Part shown: positions 36,519-45,052 of the stretch, piece by piece
Numbering within the stretch: the stretch's first letter is position 1
How the letters are laid out: each line of letters starts with the position of its first letter
Source of the DNA: Williamsia muralis NBRC 105860
GTDB taxonomy: Bacteria; Actinomycetota; Actinomycetes; Mycobacteriales; Mycobacteriaceae
NCBI RefSeq assembly: GCF_001598915.1
Contig: NZ_BDAP01000002.1
Location: 124,001 to 188,000, forward strand
Direction: 5' to 3'
DNA length: 64,000 nt
The notes under the pieces: generated by a model
Told to the model about the DNA's origin: nothing
Databases searched by the model: none
Seen by the model: only the letters and a program-made list of their open reading frames with translations
Position numbers and translations under genes: made by a program

Positions 36519-37036
36519 CTCGGCTGCGGCGCGAACCGGCGCGCCCACACTTCCCGGACTGCAACGGCCACCAACACCACAGTCATGGTGAGGATCGTGT
36601 CGAACTCGACGGTGTCCAGGACACCGGGAGTAACCAACAACAGCAGTCCGAACGCCACGCACGGCGCGGCGACCGTCACAATTCCGGGCAACACCTCGCG
36701 AGCTGAGATCGCCTCGACAACAGCAGCAATGAGTACCGCGCCAAACGCAATCGCTGACCACAACTCAGGATCGCTCCACGGGTCGTAGGACGAGCCTGCG
36801 AAGTAGGCGGTGCCTACCGGCGTATCGGTCAACCCGGTATACGCCGTCCAGCCATACTCCTTGGTGAAAGAGGTCGCACCGATGTAGTTGCCATACCTGC
36901 TAACACCCGTCCAGGTGATGCCTCCGGCAAACAGCGTCGCCACCATGAAGACCCACCACGCACTATGGCCAGTGATGCGGGCATGTGAAAACACGCGGTG
37001 CCGGGTCATGGCCGCAAGTGTTTCAGGGCCGACCAT
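36515..37036 (-). CDS. Hypothetical membrane protein
   Basis: A 173-residue protein with about four hydrophobic segments (WWVFMVATLFAGGITWTGV, LWSAIAFGAVLIAAVVEAI, PCVAFGLLLLVTPGVL, ILTMTVVLVAVAVREVW). A long extracytoplasmic loop separates the first two. The start is uncertain: ATG 37036 or 37009. Family not recognised. It lies between the large protein gene and its paralogues on the minus strand. Confidence 0.6.
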   Translation of the reverse strand: MVGPETLAAMTRHRVFSHARITGHSAWWVFMVATLFAGGITWTGVSRYGNYIGATSFTKEYGWTAYTGLTDTPVGTAYFAGSSYDPWSDPELWSAIAFGAVLIAAVVEAISAREVLPGIVTVAAPCVAFGLLLLVTPGVLDTVEFDTILTMTVVLVAVAVREVWARRFAPQPS

Positions 37037-37136
37037 CGCAATCCCCGGCAGCACGGGGGAAACCGCCCTCGGGTGTTCGGTAGTTGGCCACAGGCCCGCC
37101 CCGGAACAAGCCGGCAGGATGACCTTCCGACCCACA

Positions 37137-38036
37137 TCACGAACCCAGAACCTCCCTGATTCCGCTCAACTGTTCTACGAACCGCTGACGGTAGAGCGCA
37201 GTGAAGCGATGCACGGGTTGATCGAGGATCGCACGGGCTGTCAGGTCTGAAACCTCTAGCAGCTCAGCCACTTCAGCCGCCGCAACCGCCGGATCTGCAC
37301 TGTGCTGCACGATGTCGATGAGCTCGGAAGCATGGTCCAAGGCCCGGAGGTAGCCCGCGAAACGGTCCCGGTCAGCCTGCAGCTGTCCGTGCGATTGCTC
37401 GGCGTAGTCGGGTTCCATCACGGGCTCCGAGGGAAGGAAGCGCCGAGGGTCCACCGCGACGTTGAACTCGACGTGAGTGATCTCCATGAGGTGCGCGTCT
37501 CCGTCCGCGTGTTCGTAGACGCGCAGGCATGCTCCGGTGTGCTCATCAAGGGTGGCCTGCAACGGGTTGATCTTGCTGCGCGGTGGGTCGAGAAGAAATT
37601 CCCAGGCTGGCCGGCCCGCCACCGTGGTCGCAACGGGATCGGCAGCGGGGGAGTGGTAGTTGTGCGGGTCGGCGAAGAGCCAATCGCCGGGGTCTCCCAG
37701 CAAGCGGTACGGATGTACGTGCCGCCACTTTGCCGCAGCCGACATTGCCGAGCCACCTGAAACAGGTTCGAGGCCGCCGCGACCACCCCGTATCCAGCAC
37801 CGGGCTCCTTGCTGGATGTGTACCTCTCCGTGGTCATCGCTGACGTGCCAGCGGTCGCCGGGCATGATCGTGAAACTGGCGGTTGCTGCGGTCACCTCAC
37901 CGTCGACAGTGGTCACCGAGCGCAATTCGCCTACGGCACTGGTGAACCCGACGTCGGCGTACTTGGTCCGCAACTCATCCCACAGGCCGACCCGACGCCC
38001 ACCAGGCTCGCCAGATGCCACAACTGTGGTGTCCAT
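37137..38036 (-). CDS. Uncharacterised paralogue with GyrA-like helical tail
   Basis: A 299-residue protein. The N-terminal 210 residues form the beta-rich module shared with the neighbours (TIMPGDRWHVSDDHGEVHIQ, VAGRPAWEFLLDPP, ATLDEHTGACLRVYEHADGD). The last 70 residues, including LDHASELIDIVQHSADPAV and ARAILDQPVHRFTALYRQR, resemble the coiled-coil of GyrA/ParC that precedes its DNA-wrapping domain. The combination suggests a cytoplasmic protein, but no function is known to me. ATG 38034-38036 is used. A partial decayed copy lies at 34,285. Confidence 0.7.
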   Translation of the reverse strand: MDTTVVASGEPGGRRVGLWDELRTKYADVGFTSAVGELRSVTTVDGEVTAATASFTIMPGDRWHVSDDHGEVHIQQGARCWIRGGRGGLEPVSGGSAMSAAAKWRHVHPYRLLGDPGDWLFADPHNYHSPAADPVATTVAGRPAWEFLLDPPRSKINPLQATLDEHTGACLRVYEHADGDAHLMEITHVEFNVAVDPRRFLPSEPVMEPDYAEQSHGQLQADRDRFAGYLRALDHASELIDIVQHSADPAVAAAEVAELLEVSDLTARAILDQPVHRFTALYRQRFVEQLSGIREVLGS

Positions 38037-38117
38037 GAATACATAGTGCCGAAAACCGCCGTGCTCACGTGGCGAGTTGGCCGATGGCGAACACAATTCG
38101 ACCGGACTGTTCCCCCA

Positions 38118-38984
38118 TCAGGCAGGCGGGGGCGTTCGCTGCAACTCGATGAGCCCGGCGCGGGCCATCCTCGCGACGTCAGAACGGAACTGCGACAACT
38201 GCATTGCCGCCACCGCCTCGGCGCCGCGTTCGGTGACGCCGAGCAGTTCGATGATGGCGGCTTGTGCAGCGGGGCCGCCGTCGGCGCCGGCGATGGCTTC
38301 GAGGACGTCCCGCGGCCGATCCAGAGCTGCCACCGTCGCCGCCATCACCTCGAGAGTCTGCTCATGTCGTTCGCGTGGGTCCGTGGGCAGGCCGCCTCGG
38401 CGCCCGCGGTCGCGGGGCTCGGCCTCGACAACGGGTCCGGTCCAGACGAAGAGGTCGGCAGGTAGGTCGTCGTGCTCGCTGACGTCGTACACCTCGAACA
38501 GGTCGCCGCGCTCGGGATTGCCGACCCCCACGATGATGCCCGTGATGTCGTCGAAGGTGATCTCGACCGAATCGTCAGACCGGGACAGCAGGGCGGTTCT
38601 CCACGCAGCCCGGCCGGCTCTGTCGATCCGCACCGGAGGTGCGGCCACGCGCATATTCCGGCTCATCCGCCGCAACAGTGAGTTCTCACCCAACAGGTCG
38701 AGAGGGCTCGCCTGCGAACCCAGATTGACGATGCCGAAGTCTCCGCCGAGACGCCGCATCTCGCCGTCGATGCGGACCAAGGGCTTCTCGCCGGCGCCCT
38801 GGATGTAGACGACATCGCCCTCGCGCTCGATCCGCCACCGATCATGAGGTCCGTGCCAGAAGTCGAACACGGGCCCGGGCGTCTCGTTGCCTTCTTTGGC
38901 TGACGTTCGCATCGACCCGGACACGTACACGGTCTCGGCGGCCGCATTGCGGCCAGCCAACTCCACCCACGACGGTGTGCTCAT
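38118..38984 (-). CDS. Uncharacterised paralogue, second copy
   Basis: A 288-residue paralogue of the previous gene with the same layout: FDFWHGPHDRWRIEREGDVVYI, the module AGRAAWRTALLSRSDDSVE followed by ITGIIVGVGNPERGDLFEV and LPADLFVWTGPVVEAE, and a helical tail ALDRPRDVLEAIAGADGG to AMQLSQFRSDVARMAR that is a divergent GyrA-coiled-coil-like segment. It lies 81 bases upstream of its paralogue, so both may be co-transcribed. Confidence 0.7.
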   Translation of the reverse strand: MSTPSWVELAGRNAAAETVYVSGSMRTSAKEGNETPGPVFDFWHGPHDRWRIEREGDVVYIQGAGEKPLVRIDGEMRRLGGDFGIVNLGSQASPLDLLGENSLLRRMSRNMRVAAPPVRIDRAGRAAWRTALLSRSDDSVEITFDDITGIIVGVGNPERGDLFEVYDVSEHDDLPADLFVWTGPVVEAEPRDRGRRGGLPTDPRERHEQTLEVMAATVAALDRPRDVLEAIAGADGGPAAQAAIIELLGVTERGAEAVAAMQLSQFRSDVARMARAGLIELQRTPPPA

Positions 38985-39017
38985 GCCTGCGACGGTAGTC
39001 AGTGCACCCGCGGTCGG

Positions 39018-39887
39018 TCAGACCGGTGGCGGGAATCCGCGCTCGGCCAGTGCATCCAGCACACGCTCGGAGCCACGGAACGGGTCACCGTCTCGCGGCC
39101 AGTGGATGATCACGTCGGTGAAGCCGAGTTCCCCGGCCCGGCCGACCATGTCATCGAACGTCGCCAGACTCGTCAGTGAGAACTGCGGCGATGCGTCGAG
39201 GTTCAGGTAGCGGTCGAAGCCATCAGGGGAGCGACCTTCGTCGGCCATCGCCTCGTCGAGGTTGTCGCACGCACGCTTGACCCCGTCGAACCACTCATCG
39301 AGCGTCTCGGCCTTCTGCCCGGTTGTCATCCAGGCATCACCGTGGCGGACGGCGAAGCGGATCGAACGGGGCCCGTTGCCCGCCAGGATGAACGGGACCC
39401 GGTGCCGGACCGAGCCGCCGACCAACCGCATGTCGCGAGCCTGGTAATACTCGCCGTCGGCCGAGACATGGTCGTCGGTGAGCAATCGGTCGAGCAAGAG
39501 GGTGAACTCCTGGAAACGGTCGACCTTCTGGCGCGGTGTCATCGCCGGGGCGCCCTGCAGTCCGTCGTCAGGTGTACCTCCGGCGCCCAGCCCCAGCAAC
39601 ACGCGGTCGCCGGCGATGTCGAGCAAGGTCTCGACCTCACGCGAAAAAGACACGGGGTGACGAAAATTGGGCGACACCACAAACGAGCCGATCTTGATCG
39701 TGGAGGTCACCATGGCGAGAGCGGTCATCGTCGGAACGCTGGAGAACCAACGCGCGTCGGGCAGCCCGCCCCACACCAGATGGTCGAACACCCAGGCGTG
39801 GTCGAAGCCGATCTCCTCGGCTCGTTCCCATTTCGGCCGCGCGTCGTGCCACGACTGGTCGGGCAGGATGGAGATTCCGTATCGCAT
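39018..39887 (-). CDS. LLM-class oxidoreductase, probably F420-dependent
   Basis: A 289-residue luciferase-like protein: GISILPDQSWHDARPKWERA, then GFDHAWVFDHLVWGG, TIKIGSFVVSPNFRHP, and GDRVLLGLGAGGTPDDG. The C-terminal barrel has VPFILAGNGPRSIRFAVRHGDAWMT. This subgroup uses F420 in mycolata. Substrate is unknown. Translation starts at ATG 39885-39887, next to the DnaA-box-like cluster. Confidence 0.87.
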   Translation of the reverse strand: MRYGISILPDQSWHDARPKWERAEEIGFDHAWVFDHLVWGGLPDARWFSSVPTMTALAMVTSTIKIGSFVVSPNFRHPVSFSREVETLLDIAGDRVLLGLGAGGTPDDGLQGAPAMTPRQKVDRFQEFTLLLDRLLTDDHVSADGEYYQARDMRLVGGSVRHRVPFILAGNGPRSIRFAVRHGDAWMTTGQKAETLDEWFDGVKRACDNLDEAMADEGRSPDGFDRYLNLDASPQFSLTSLATFDDMVGRAGELGFTDVIIHWPRDGDPFRGSERVLDALAERGFPPPV

Positions 39888-39953
39888 GGGCTCACTTTAG
39901 CCGCGGGTGACGACACCATCGCGAAACGCGATGCATCAATGGCATATTGAGAG

Positions 39954-39996
39954 TTATCCACAAATCGTGGGGTTATCCACAGATGAGTGTGGAGAA
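39954..39996. promoter_or_regulatory. Cluster of DnaA-box-like sites
   Basis: TTATCCACA occurs twice in the same orientation at 39954-39962 and 39973-39981, both perfect to the general DnaA-box consensus. A third site in reverse orientation, TGTGGAGAA (39988-39996, the complement of TTCTCCACA), follows. They lie in the 272-base gap between the LLM gene and the hydrophilic membrane protein, next to an A/T-richer run. No dnaA, dnaN or gyrB gene is present, so this is not recognisable as oriC. Confidence 0.5.
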
Positions 39997-40110
39997 ACCG
40001 CGCCTTCGAAAGTGGCTGGGGGAGCAAAGAATAAAGCCCGACGCCAGTCTGTGTTCATTCAGGTGAATCAAGTTGCTAAACAGGTGTTCTCACAACGGCC
40101 ACCAAACGCA

Positions 40111-40148
40111 CGAGAGTCCCGTCGCACGTGGCGACGAGACTCTCGGCT
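40111..40148 (-). terminator. Hairpin terminator after the single-helix protein
   Basis: CGAGAGTC-c-CGTCGC (40111-40125) pairs with GCGACG-a-GACTCTCG (40131-40145) around a short loop, a 14-pair stem with one internal mismatch. It lies 12 bases beyond the stop of the minus-strand gene at 40,160. Confidence 0.65.
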
Positions 40149-40159
40149 TGCAAAGAGGT

Positions 40160-40690
40160 TTAGCGGTTGTGCCTGGGAACGTGGCTTCCGTTGTCGCCGG
40201 GACCGTTCCCTGTCTGACGGGGGTCCAAATTGTGGCCCGGACCGTTTCCGGTGTGGCGGGGATCGAGGCCGTTGCCGGGGCCGTTTCCGGCCTGGCGGGG
40301 ATCCATACGGTTGCCGTTGTCGTGGCGGTTGTCGTCGCGGCCGTTCCGGCCGACGTCGGGATCGAGCTTGTCGGCGCGCTGGAACTCGGCGTCGAGTTCT
40401 TGGCGCTTGCTGGCAGCCGTGCCCTGATGGGTGCTCGCCTCTGCGGCCAGGCGCTTGGCCTCGGCGGCCTTGGCGTCGGCTTCCGCCTGCGCCCGTCGGG
40501 CGTTGGCTGCGTGCTCTTCGGCGATGGCCTCACGCTTACGGACGCCGGCGACGCGTTCGGACGCCTGCTCCCGGATCTCTCCGGCTTGCACCCGACGGCT
40601 TTCCTTGCGCTTGCGTGCCAAGAACAGTGCGAGCGCTATGAGAGCCAGCACCACCACTACGGCTATGACGATCCAGACGACGGTATCCAC
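40160..40690 (-). CDS. Single-helix coiled-coil protein with Gly/Asn/Pro repeats
   Basis: The 176-residue product begins VDTVVWIVIAVVVVLALIAL, a single membrane helix. A long Ala/Glu/Lys/Arg coiled coil follows (RVQAGEIREQASERVAGV, NARRAQAEADAKAAEAKRL). The last 45 residues contain three near-repeats of DPRxTGNGPG separated by about 12 residues. I recall mycobacterial homologues with this layout, but their function is unknown. GTG 40688-40690 is chosen because AGGAG precedes it at good spacing. The hairpin at 40111-40145 follows the stop. Confidence 0.72.
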   Translation of the reverse strand: MDTVVWIVIAVVVVLALIALALFLARKRKESRRVQAGEIREQASERVAGVRKREAIAEEHAANARRAQAEADAKAAEAKRLAAEASTHQGTAASKRQELDAEFQRADKLDPDVGRNGRDDNRHDNGNRMDPRQAGNGPGNGLDPRHTGNGPGHNLDPRQTGNGPGDNGSHVPRHNR

Positions 40691-40894
40691 GTTGACTCCT
40701 GACGAGACGATTTCTTCCCGGACTACCCAGGGATTTGTGGTCTCAAACACAAGAGTCCGCCGGTCAAGCTACGGCAAGCGGACGATTTGTGATCTCGATA
40801 CCGGAATGAGATCTCTGCAAGGTCACCGGTCTGCAGGTCACAGGGTCGGGGCACAGCAAACACTGTTGTCGGCGGCGATGTCTAGAGTGCGGCT

Positions 40895-41176
40895 ATGAGC
40901 GACGACGACGGCTACCCGGATGGCTGCCCCACCCTGTCCCGCGACGGCCAGGTGGTCGGCTTCTGCCCGTCGCCGAACGGCACCCATCTGCTGGTGTGGT
41001 GGCGTGCGGACAGCGAGATCATCGGTGGGTACGAAACCTACGAGGCAGGAGTCACCGCGGCACTACGCGCAATCGCCGCAGATGGTCTCGACCCGGACCC
41101 CGACGACGTGCGCGTCGAGGCCAACAAACTGGAGGCCGATTTTGTGGGAACCGATTGGATGGGTCTCGGCTTCTGA
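40895..41176 (+). CDS. Small conserved hypothetical protein
   Basis: A 93-residue soluble acidic protein (SDDDGYPDGCPTLSRDG, VGFCPSPNGTHLLVWWRADS, TYEAGVTAALRAIAADGLDP). It appears to be a conserved actinobacterial protein, but I do not recognise a named family. ATG 40895 is the start. It converges on the mycolyltransferase gene, 10 bases away. Confidence 0.6.
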   Translation: MSDDDGYPDGCPTLSRDGQVVGFCPSPNGTHLLVWWRADSEIIGGYETYEAGVTAALRAIAADGLDPDPDDVRVEANKLEADFVGTDWMGLGF

Positions 41177-41186
41177 AGTCGGCGCG

Positions 41187-42224
41187 TCAGCGAATCGACT
41201 CGTAGAGCACGGGCCACGAGTCGTGTACGTCGTCGCGCCAGTAGTCCCAGGAGTGCGTTCCCTTGTCCTTGAAGTTGTAGGTGGCCGGGATCCCGAGCGC
41301 GTCGAGCCGGCCACGTAAGTTCTGAGTGCACTGATTCGTCGCGGCTTCGATCACCCCGCCGGCAGTCAATTGCGCCACCAGCTGGCTGGTCTCACCGTCG
41401 ACGTTGGGTGCCTCGAGGTTGTCGTGCTCACCCGGCAGTCCTGATCCGGTGGAGATGTAGAGCGCGGTCCCACGCAGCCCCGCGGCGTGGACATACGGAT
41501 CGTTCGCCTGCCATGCGGGGTCGTCCGGCTCACCCCACATGTTGACGGGGTTGCCACCGAAGTTCGACACCGTGATGTAGACGTACGCACGTCCGAGTGG
41601 ATCGCTGGTCTGGGCGCAGCCGCTGAACGAGGCCACGCCTTCATAGAGGTCGGGTTTCTGGATGGACAGCGCGAGCACGGAGGTGGCGGACATCGAGACA
41701 CCCACGATCGCGTTCTTGCCTGTGGTGTTCAGGGCCGAGTCGACGATGGGTGGGAGTTCCTCGGTGAGGAAGGTGGTCCACTTGTTGCGCCCGAGTTCGG
41801 GATCGTCGCGCTGCCAATCGGTGTAGTAGCTCGAGTCTCCGCCGAGGGTGGCGACCACGTTGACGTCTTTCGTCTTGTAGAACGACGCTGCATCGCCCCA
41901 GCTGAGCAGGCCGTTCTCCTCGCCGGCTCCACCGACCCCGTCGAGCACGTACACCGTCGGTCGCGGCTCGTCTCCTGGCGCGATCAGCAGCTTGAGCCCG
42001 ATGTTCTTGTCCATCGCGGCGGAGTACACCTCGGCGGTCGCCTCGCGTCCTTCTCCGCGCACAAGACTCACGAGATGGGAGCCGTCGGGCGCCGCGATCG
42101 CGCGGTCGATGATCGGGTCGGCGGAGGACGTGGCTGCAGGCGCCATCGCCACCGCGAGTCCCGCGACTGCTACGGCGACGAGTAGACGGGAGTTCCGGCG
42201 GAACTGCGTGACGGGGTTTTTCAT
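41187..42224 (-). CDS. Antigen 85-type mycolyltransferase/esterase
   Basis: A 345-residue secreted alpha/beta hydrolase: signal peptide at residues 1-36 (LLVAVAVAGLAVAMAPA, cleavage near SSADP), then PRPTVYVLDGVGGAGEENGL, NKWTTFLTEELPPIVD, the nucleophile in GVSMSA (Ser177), and catalytic His near the end in GTHSWDYWRDDVHDSWP. These enzymes transfer mycolic acids to trehalose or arabinogalactan in the cell envelope. The elbow reads GxSMSA rather than the GxSMSG I expect for antigen 85. ATG 42222-42224 is used. Confidence 0.85.
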   Translation of the reverse strand: MKNPVTQFRRNSRLLVAVAVAGLAVAMAPAATSSADPIIDRAIAAPDGSHLVSLVRGEGREATAEVYSAAMDKNIGLKLLIAPGDEPRPTVYVLDGVGGAGEENGLLSWGDAASFYKTKDVNVVATLGGDSSYYTDWQRDDPELGRNKWTTFLTEELPPIVDSALNTTGKNAIVGVSMSATSVLALSIQKPDLYEGVASFSGCAQTSDPLGRAYVYITVSNFGGNPVNMWGEPDDPAWQANDPYVHAAGLRGTALYISTGSGLPGEHDNLEAPNVDGETSQLVAQLTAGGVIEAATNQCTQNLRGRLDALGIPATYNFKDKGTHSWDYWRDDVHDSWPVLYESIR

Positions 42225-42279
42225 GGTGTCCCTAGTGACGTCGCGAGCATGAACATGTGGTGGGTCGAAAAGTAGAGAT

Positions 42280-43200
42280 TCAGGGGCAGGGCGCGGGCAT
42301 CGTGTCGGCAAGGTCTGGGTCGAGAGCGGTGTGGATCAGCCACAGGGAGCGCGGGTGGGTGGTCAGACCCATGTGGTCGACGACCAATCCGGGGCAACCG
42401 TCCTGAACCCACACATTGCGCACCGTGGCGTCGGGGCCGGCGGTCAGGAACGCCGATTCCGGCGGGGTGACGACCTTGTCTCCACGTGTTGCCACGGCCA
42501 CGTAATCAACCCCGGGAACGGTGTCGCCGCCGGCGTTCAGCTGCGTGAGGAAAGACGACCCGGCCATCTGCTGGGCGTACGCGGGACCGACGGCCGCGGC
42601 AAGCACCTCGTCGGCGGGTAGTCCGGCAGCGTCGGTTTGCCTGTATATCTCCGAATTGGAACCAAGGGGCAGGTCCGTGTTCGATTCGAAGGTCGATCCG
42701 TGGTTGGTGCCACCGACGCTCACCACAGTGTGGATGGTGTTGCGCTCCACGAACTTGAGGTAGTGGCGTGCAGTGAGTGCGCCCATCGAATGGGCGACCA
42801 CGTCGACCTTGTCGGCCGCCGTCGCCGATCGCACCTTGCTGACGAACGCGGCGAGCACGTCCGCAGACTCTTCGATGTCGCTCCCACCGGCGAGGTCGAG
42901 CAGGTTCTCATCGCTACCGGGCTGATGACGTCCGTAGTCGAGCGCGAACACGCAGAAGCCGGAGTCGGAGAGCCGCTTTGACAACGTCCGCCAGGTGGCG
43001 GCCATCCCGGACCCGTTGCCGTGGACCAGCACCACGGGTCGTTGATGTTCGGGTGCCGGTGTGCACGAGGTGAACTGGTTGACGCCAGGAAGAGAAGATT
43101 CATCGGCAGGCGCGGCGTACGTCGGGACAGGTACCAGAAACGCCGACATGAGTACCGGAACAGCTGCGGCCAGCGCGGTACCCAGACGTAGGTGACCCAT
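42280..43200 (-). CDS. Secreted lipase, alpha/beta hydrolase
   Basis: A 306-residue secreted lipase of the EstA/LipA (class 2) type. A signal peptide covers residues 1-30 (LGTALAAAVPVLMSAFLVP, AYAAP-like cut). The core has PVVLVHGNGSGMAATWRTL, the nucleophile in VDVVAHSMGALTARHYL, and a C-terminal VDHMGLTTHPRSLWLI with the likely catalytic His. ATG 43198-43200 is used. It is upstream of the mycolyltransferase gene on the same strand, 55 bases away. Confidence 0.85.
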   Translation of the reverse strand: MGHLRLGTALAAAVPVLMSAFLVPVPTYAAPADESSLPGVNQFTSCTPAPEHQRPVVLVHGNGSGMAATWRTLSKRLSDSGFCVFALDYGRHQPGSDENLLDLAGGSDIEESADVLAAFVSKVRSATAADKVDVVAHSMGALTARHYLKFVERNTIHTVVSVGGTNHGSTFESNTDLPLGSNSEIYRQTDAAGLPADEVLAAAVGPAYAQQMAGSSFLTQLNAGGDTVPGVDYVAVATRGDKVVTPPESAFLTAGPDATVRNVWVQDGCPGLVVDHMGLTTHPRSLWLIHTALDPDLADTMPAPCP

Positions 43201-43539
43201 TCGATACCCCTTGGCTTCCACCCGACCATCACGTCCGCATCCGCGCGATATACGAGAGGCTTACCACACCCTGCGGCCCGCGGTGCGGTGAAGACGTCGG
43301 TTCGCTGGTGGTTGAGGAAAAGTGATCGCCAAGGGCACATCCCTGGGTAGATGGATAGTTTCACTCACGATCTTTGTGGCGGGTTGACAAGGCGCCGAAT
43401 GAGATTCGGCCCGGTGCTGCAAGGCCATGATCTCGAGCCGTCGCGCGTTCCGCTGTCAGTACCCGTTTGGTCTGAGAGACTCGGTCGCGTCGGAAGGTCT
43501 GTGCGGCACCGCGTACGAAAAACCAGGAATGGGGCCATC

Positions 43540-44946
43540 GTGGCGGCTCAGGGCACCGATGCGATCCGCGAGCTGAACGCGGCATTGGCAGGCCGGGTGC
43601 ACGCTCCTGGAACGGCCGGTTACCGCGACGCCCTGGGACGGATCTTCTTTCCCGATGCAGCGCGACGTCACCCGCTTTGCGTGGTGCAGCCGACCTCCGT
43701 GAGCGAGGTGGCCGAGGCCGTCACCATCGCCGAACGGTCGGGGAACACGGTCACCGTGCGAGGCGGCGGACTGAGTTCGAACTGCGTTGCCGATCAGTCG
43801 ATCATGATCGATCTGTCGGCTCATATGAACGGTGCGCAAGCAGAGGGTGAGACGGTCACCGTCGGTGGGGGAGCGAGCGTGGGCACCATGCTCGATGCGC
43901 TTGGCCCCGGTCGCATCGTCCCGGTCGGAATCTCACAGCACGCCGGGTTCGGGTTGGTCACCCGCGGTGGGGTCGGCTATTACACCCGCAGCCTCGGGTT
44001 GACCCTCGACCACCTCGCCGCAATGGAGTTGGTCCTGCCCTCCGGGGAGGTCGTGCAGTTGTCCGACAGCAGTACCGGCCGCGACGCAGACCTGTGGTGG
44101 GCGGTTCGGGGGTGCGCGCCACCGTTCGGCGTGGTCACCTCGGCCACCCTGAACACGCATCGCGCGGGCCCGATGTGGGTGCACCGGAGTGTGGTGGATC
44201 TCGACGCGCTCGCCACATACTTCCGCATCGCACCAGAGGTGCCGCGGCACATGATGATGGGTGCGGTGCTCGGCTACGCCGACCTGACGCCGGGGAAACC
44301 GGTGATGCTGCTGTTCACCACATGTGCGAGTGAAGACGCCGCCGACATCGATGAGGTACGAAGGGCGGCAACGGCTGTCATGGATGCGTCGAAACAGGTG
44401 CACTACCGTTCGGAGATGTCGGGCCGCTACCTCTCGGGCCTGCCCGAATACACCCCGCCTGGTGCGGGGGGTGCCGAACCGTCGCCGCTCTTGCTGCCCG
44501 AACCCGCCGACGCCAGGGGCTCGTTCTTCGGGAAGGCCGTGTTCACCGGCCCTTCGCTCGATGCTTCGGTTGCGGACGCGCTCGCCACCCAGATCGCTGC
44601 CGCACCTACACCCGCCTGCCGCATCGACTTCCAGCAGACCGGTGGCGCCCTCGCTGATGTCGGTGACACCGATACGGCTTTCTGGGGGCGATCAGCCGAA
44701 TGGAACATCCCACTCAACGCGATCTGGTCGGATCCGTCCGACGAACAACCATGTCTGTCCTGGGCGAGCGAAACGCTGGCCGCCTTGTCCGGGCACACCA
44801 CCGGTGTCTACAGCGTGGAAGTGCGTCCCGGTTTCGCCGAGACGGAAGCGGAGATCGACGCCGCGTTCGGGGGGAACCTCGGACGACTGCGTGGGCTTCG
44901 AGACCAGATCGACCCCACCGGAGTCTTCGGTACCTACCCGCTGTGA
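43540..44946 (+). CDS. FAD-binding (BBE-like) oxidoreductase
   Basis: A 468-residue flavoprotein of the PCMH/BBE type. The FAD domain has RHPLCVVQPTSVSEVAEAV, VTVRGGGLSSNC, VADQSIMIDLS, and VTRGGVGYYTRSLGLTLDHL, then DLWWAVRGCAPPFGVVTSAT. The usual GGHS histidine that binds FAD covalently is replaced by GGGLSS, so FAD is probably non-covalent. The C-terminus reads GNLGRLRGLRDQIDPTGVF. GTG 43540 was preferred because the earlier residues are not conserved-looking. Substrate unknown. Confidence 0.83.
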   Translation: MAAQGTDAIRELNAALAGRVHAPGTAGYRDALGRIFFPDAARRHPLCVVQPTSVSEVAEAVTIAERSGNTVTVRGGGLSSNCVADQSIMIDLSAHMNGAQAEGETVTVGGGASVGTMLDALGPGRIVPVGISQHAGFGLVTRGGVGYYTRSLGLTLDHLAAMELVLPSGEVVQLSDSSTGRDADLWWAVRGCAPPFGVVTSATLNTHRAGPMWVHRSVVDLDALATYFRIAPEVPRHMMMGAVLGYADLTPGKPVMLLFTTCASEDAADIDEVRRAATAVMDASKQVHYRSEMSGRYLSGLPEYTPPGAGGAEPSPLLLPEPADARGSFFGKAVFTGPSLDASVADALATQIAAAPTPACRIDFQQTGGALADVGDTDTAFWGRSAEWNIPLNAIWSDPSDEQPCLSWASETLAALSGHTTGVYSVEVRPGFAETEAEIDAAFGGNLGRLRGLRDQIDPTGVFGTYPL

Positions 44947-45052
44947 TCGCCGTCGACCCCGCTGTGATGGCTGTCGATGAGGTGCGGCGTCGGCCCGTCA
45001 TGTCCGCTTGCCATACTTGTCGAGCCACATCGGCATCCGAAGGGAGCTCACA

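Noticed and set aside
34285-37330. Insertion sequence bounded by the duplicated segments
   Set aside because: The repeats are coding fragments in direct orientation and no transposase or terminal inverted repeats lie between them.
39954-39996. Chromosomal replication origin
   Set aside because: DnaA-box-like sites are present but dnaA, dnaN, gyrB and rpmH are not, and the cluster is too short for an oriC.
40190-40330. CRISPR-like repeats
   Set aside because: The repeated units are in-frame codons for a Gly/Asn/Pro-rich protein tail and no regular spacers are seen.
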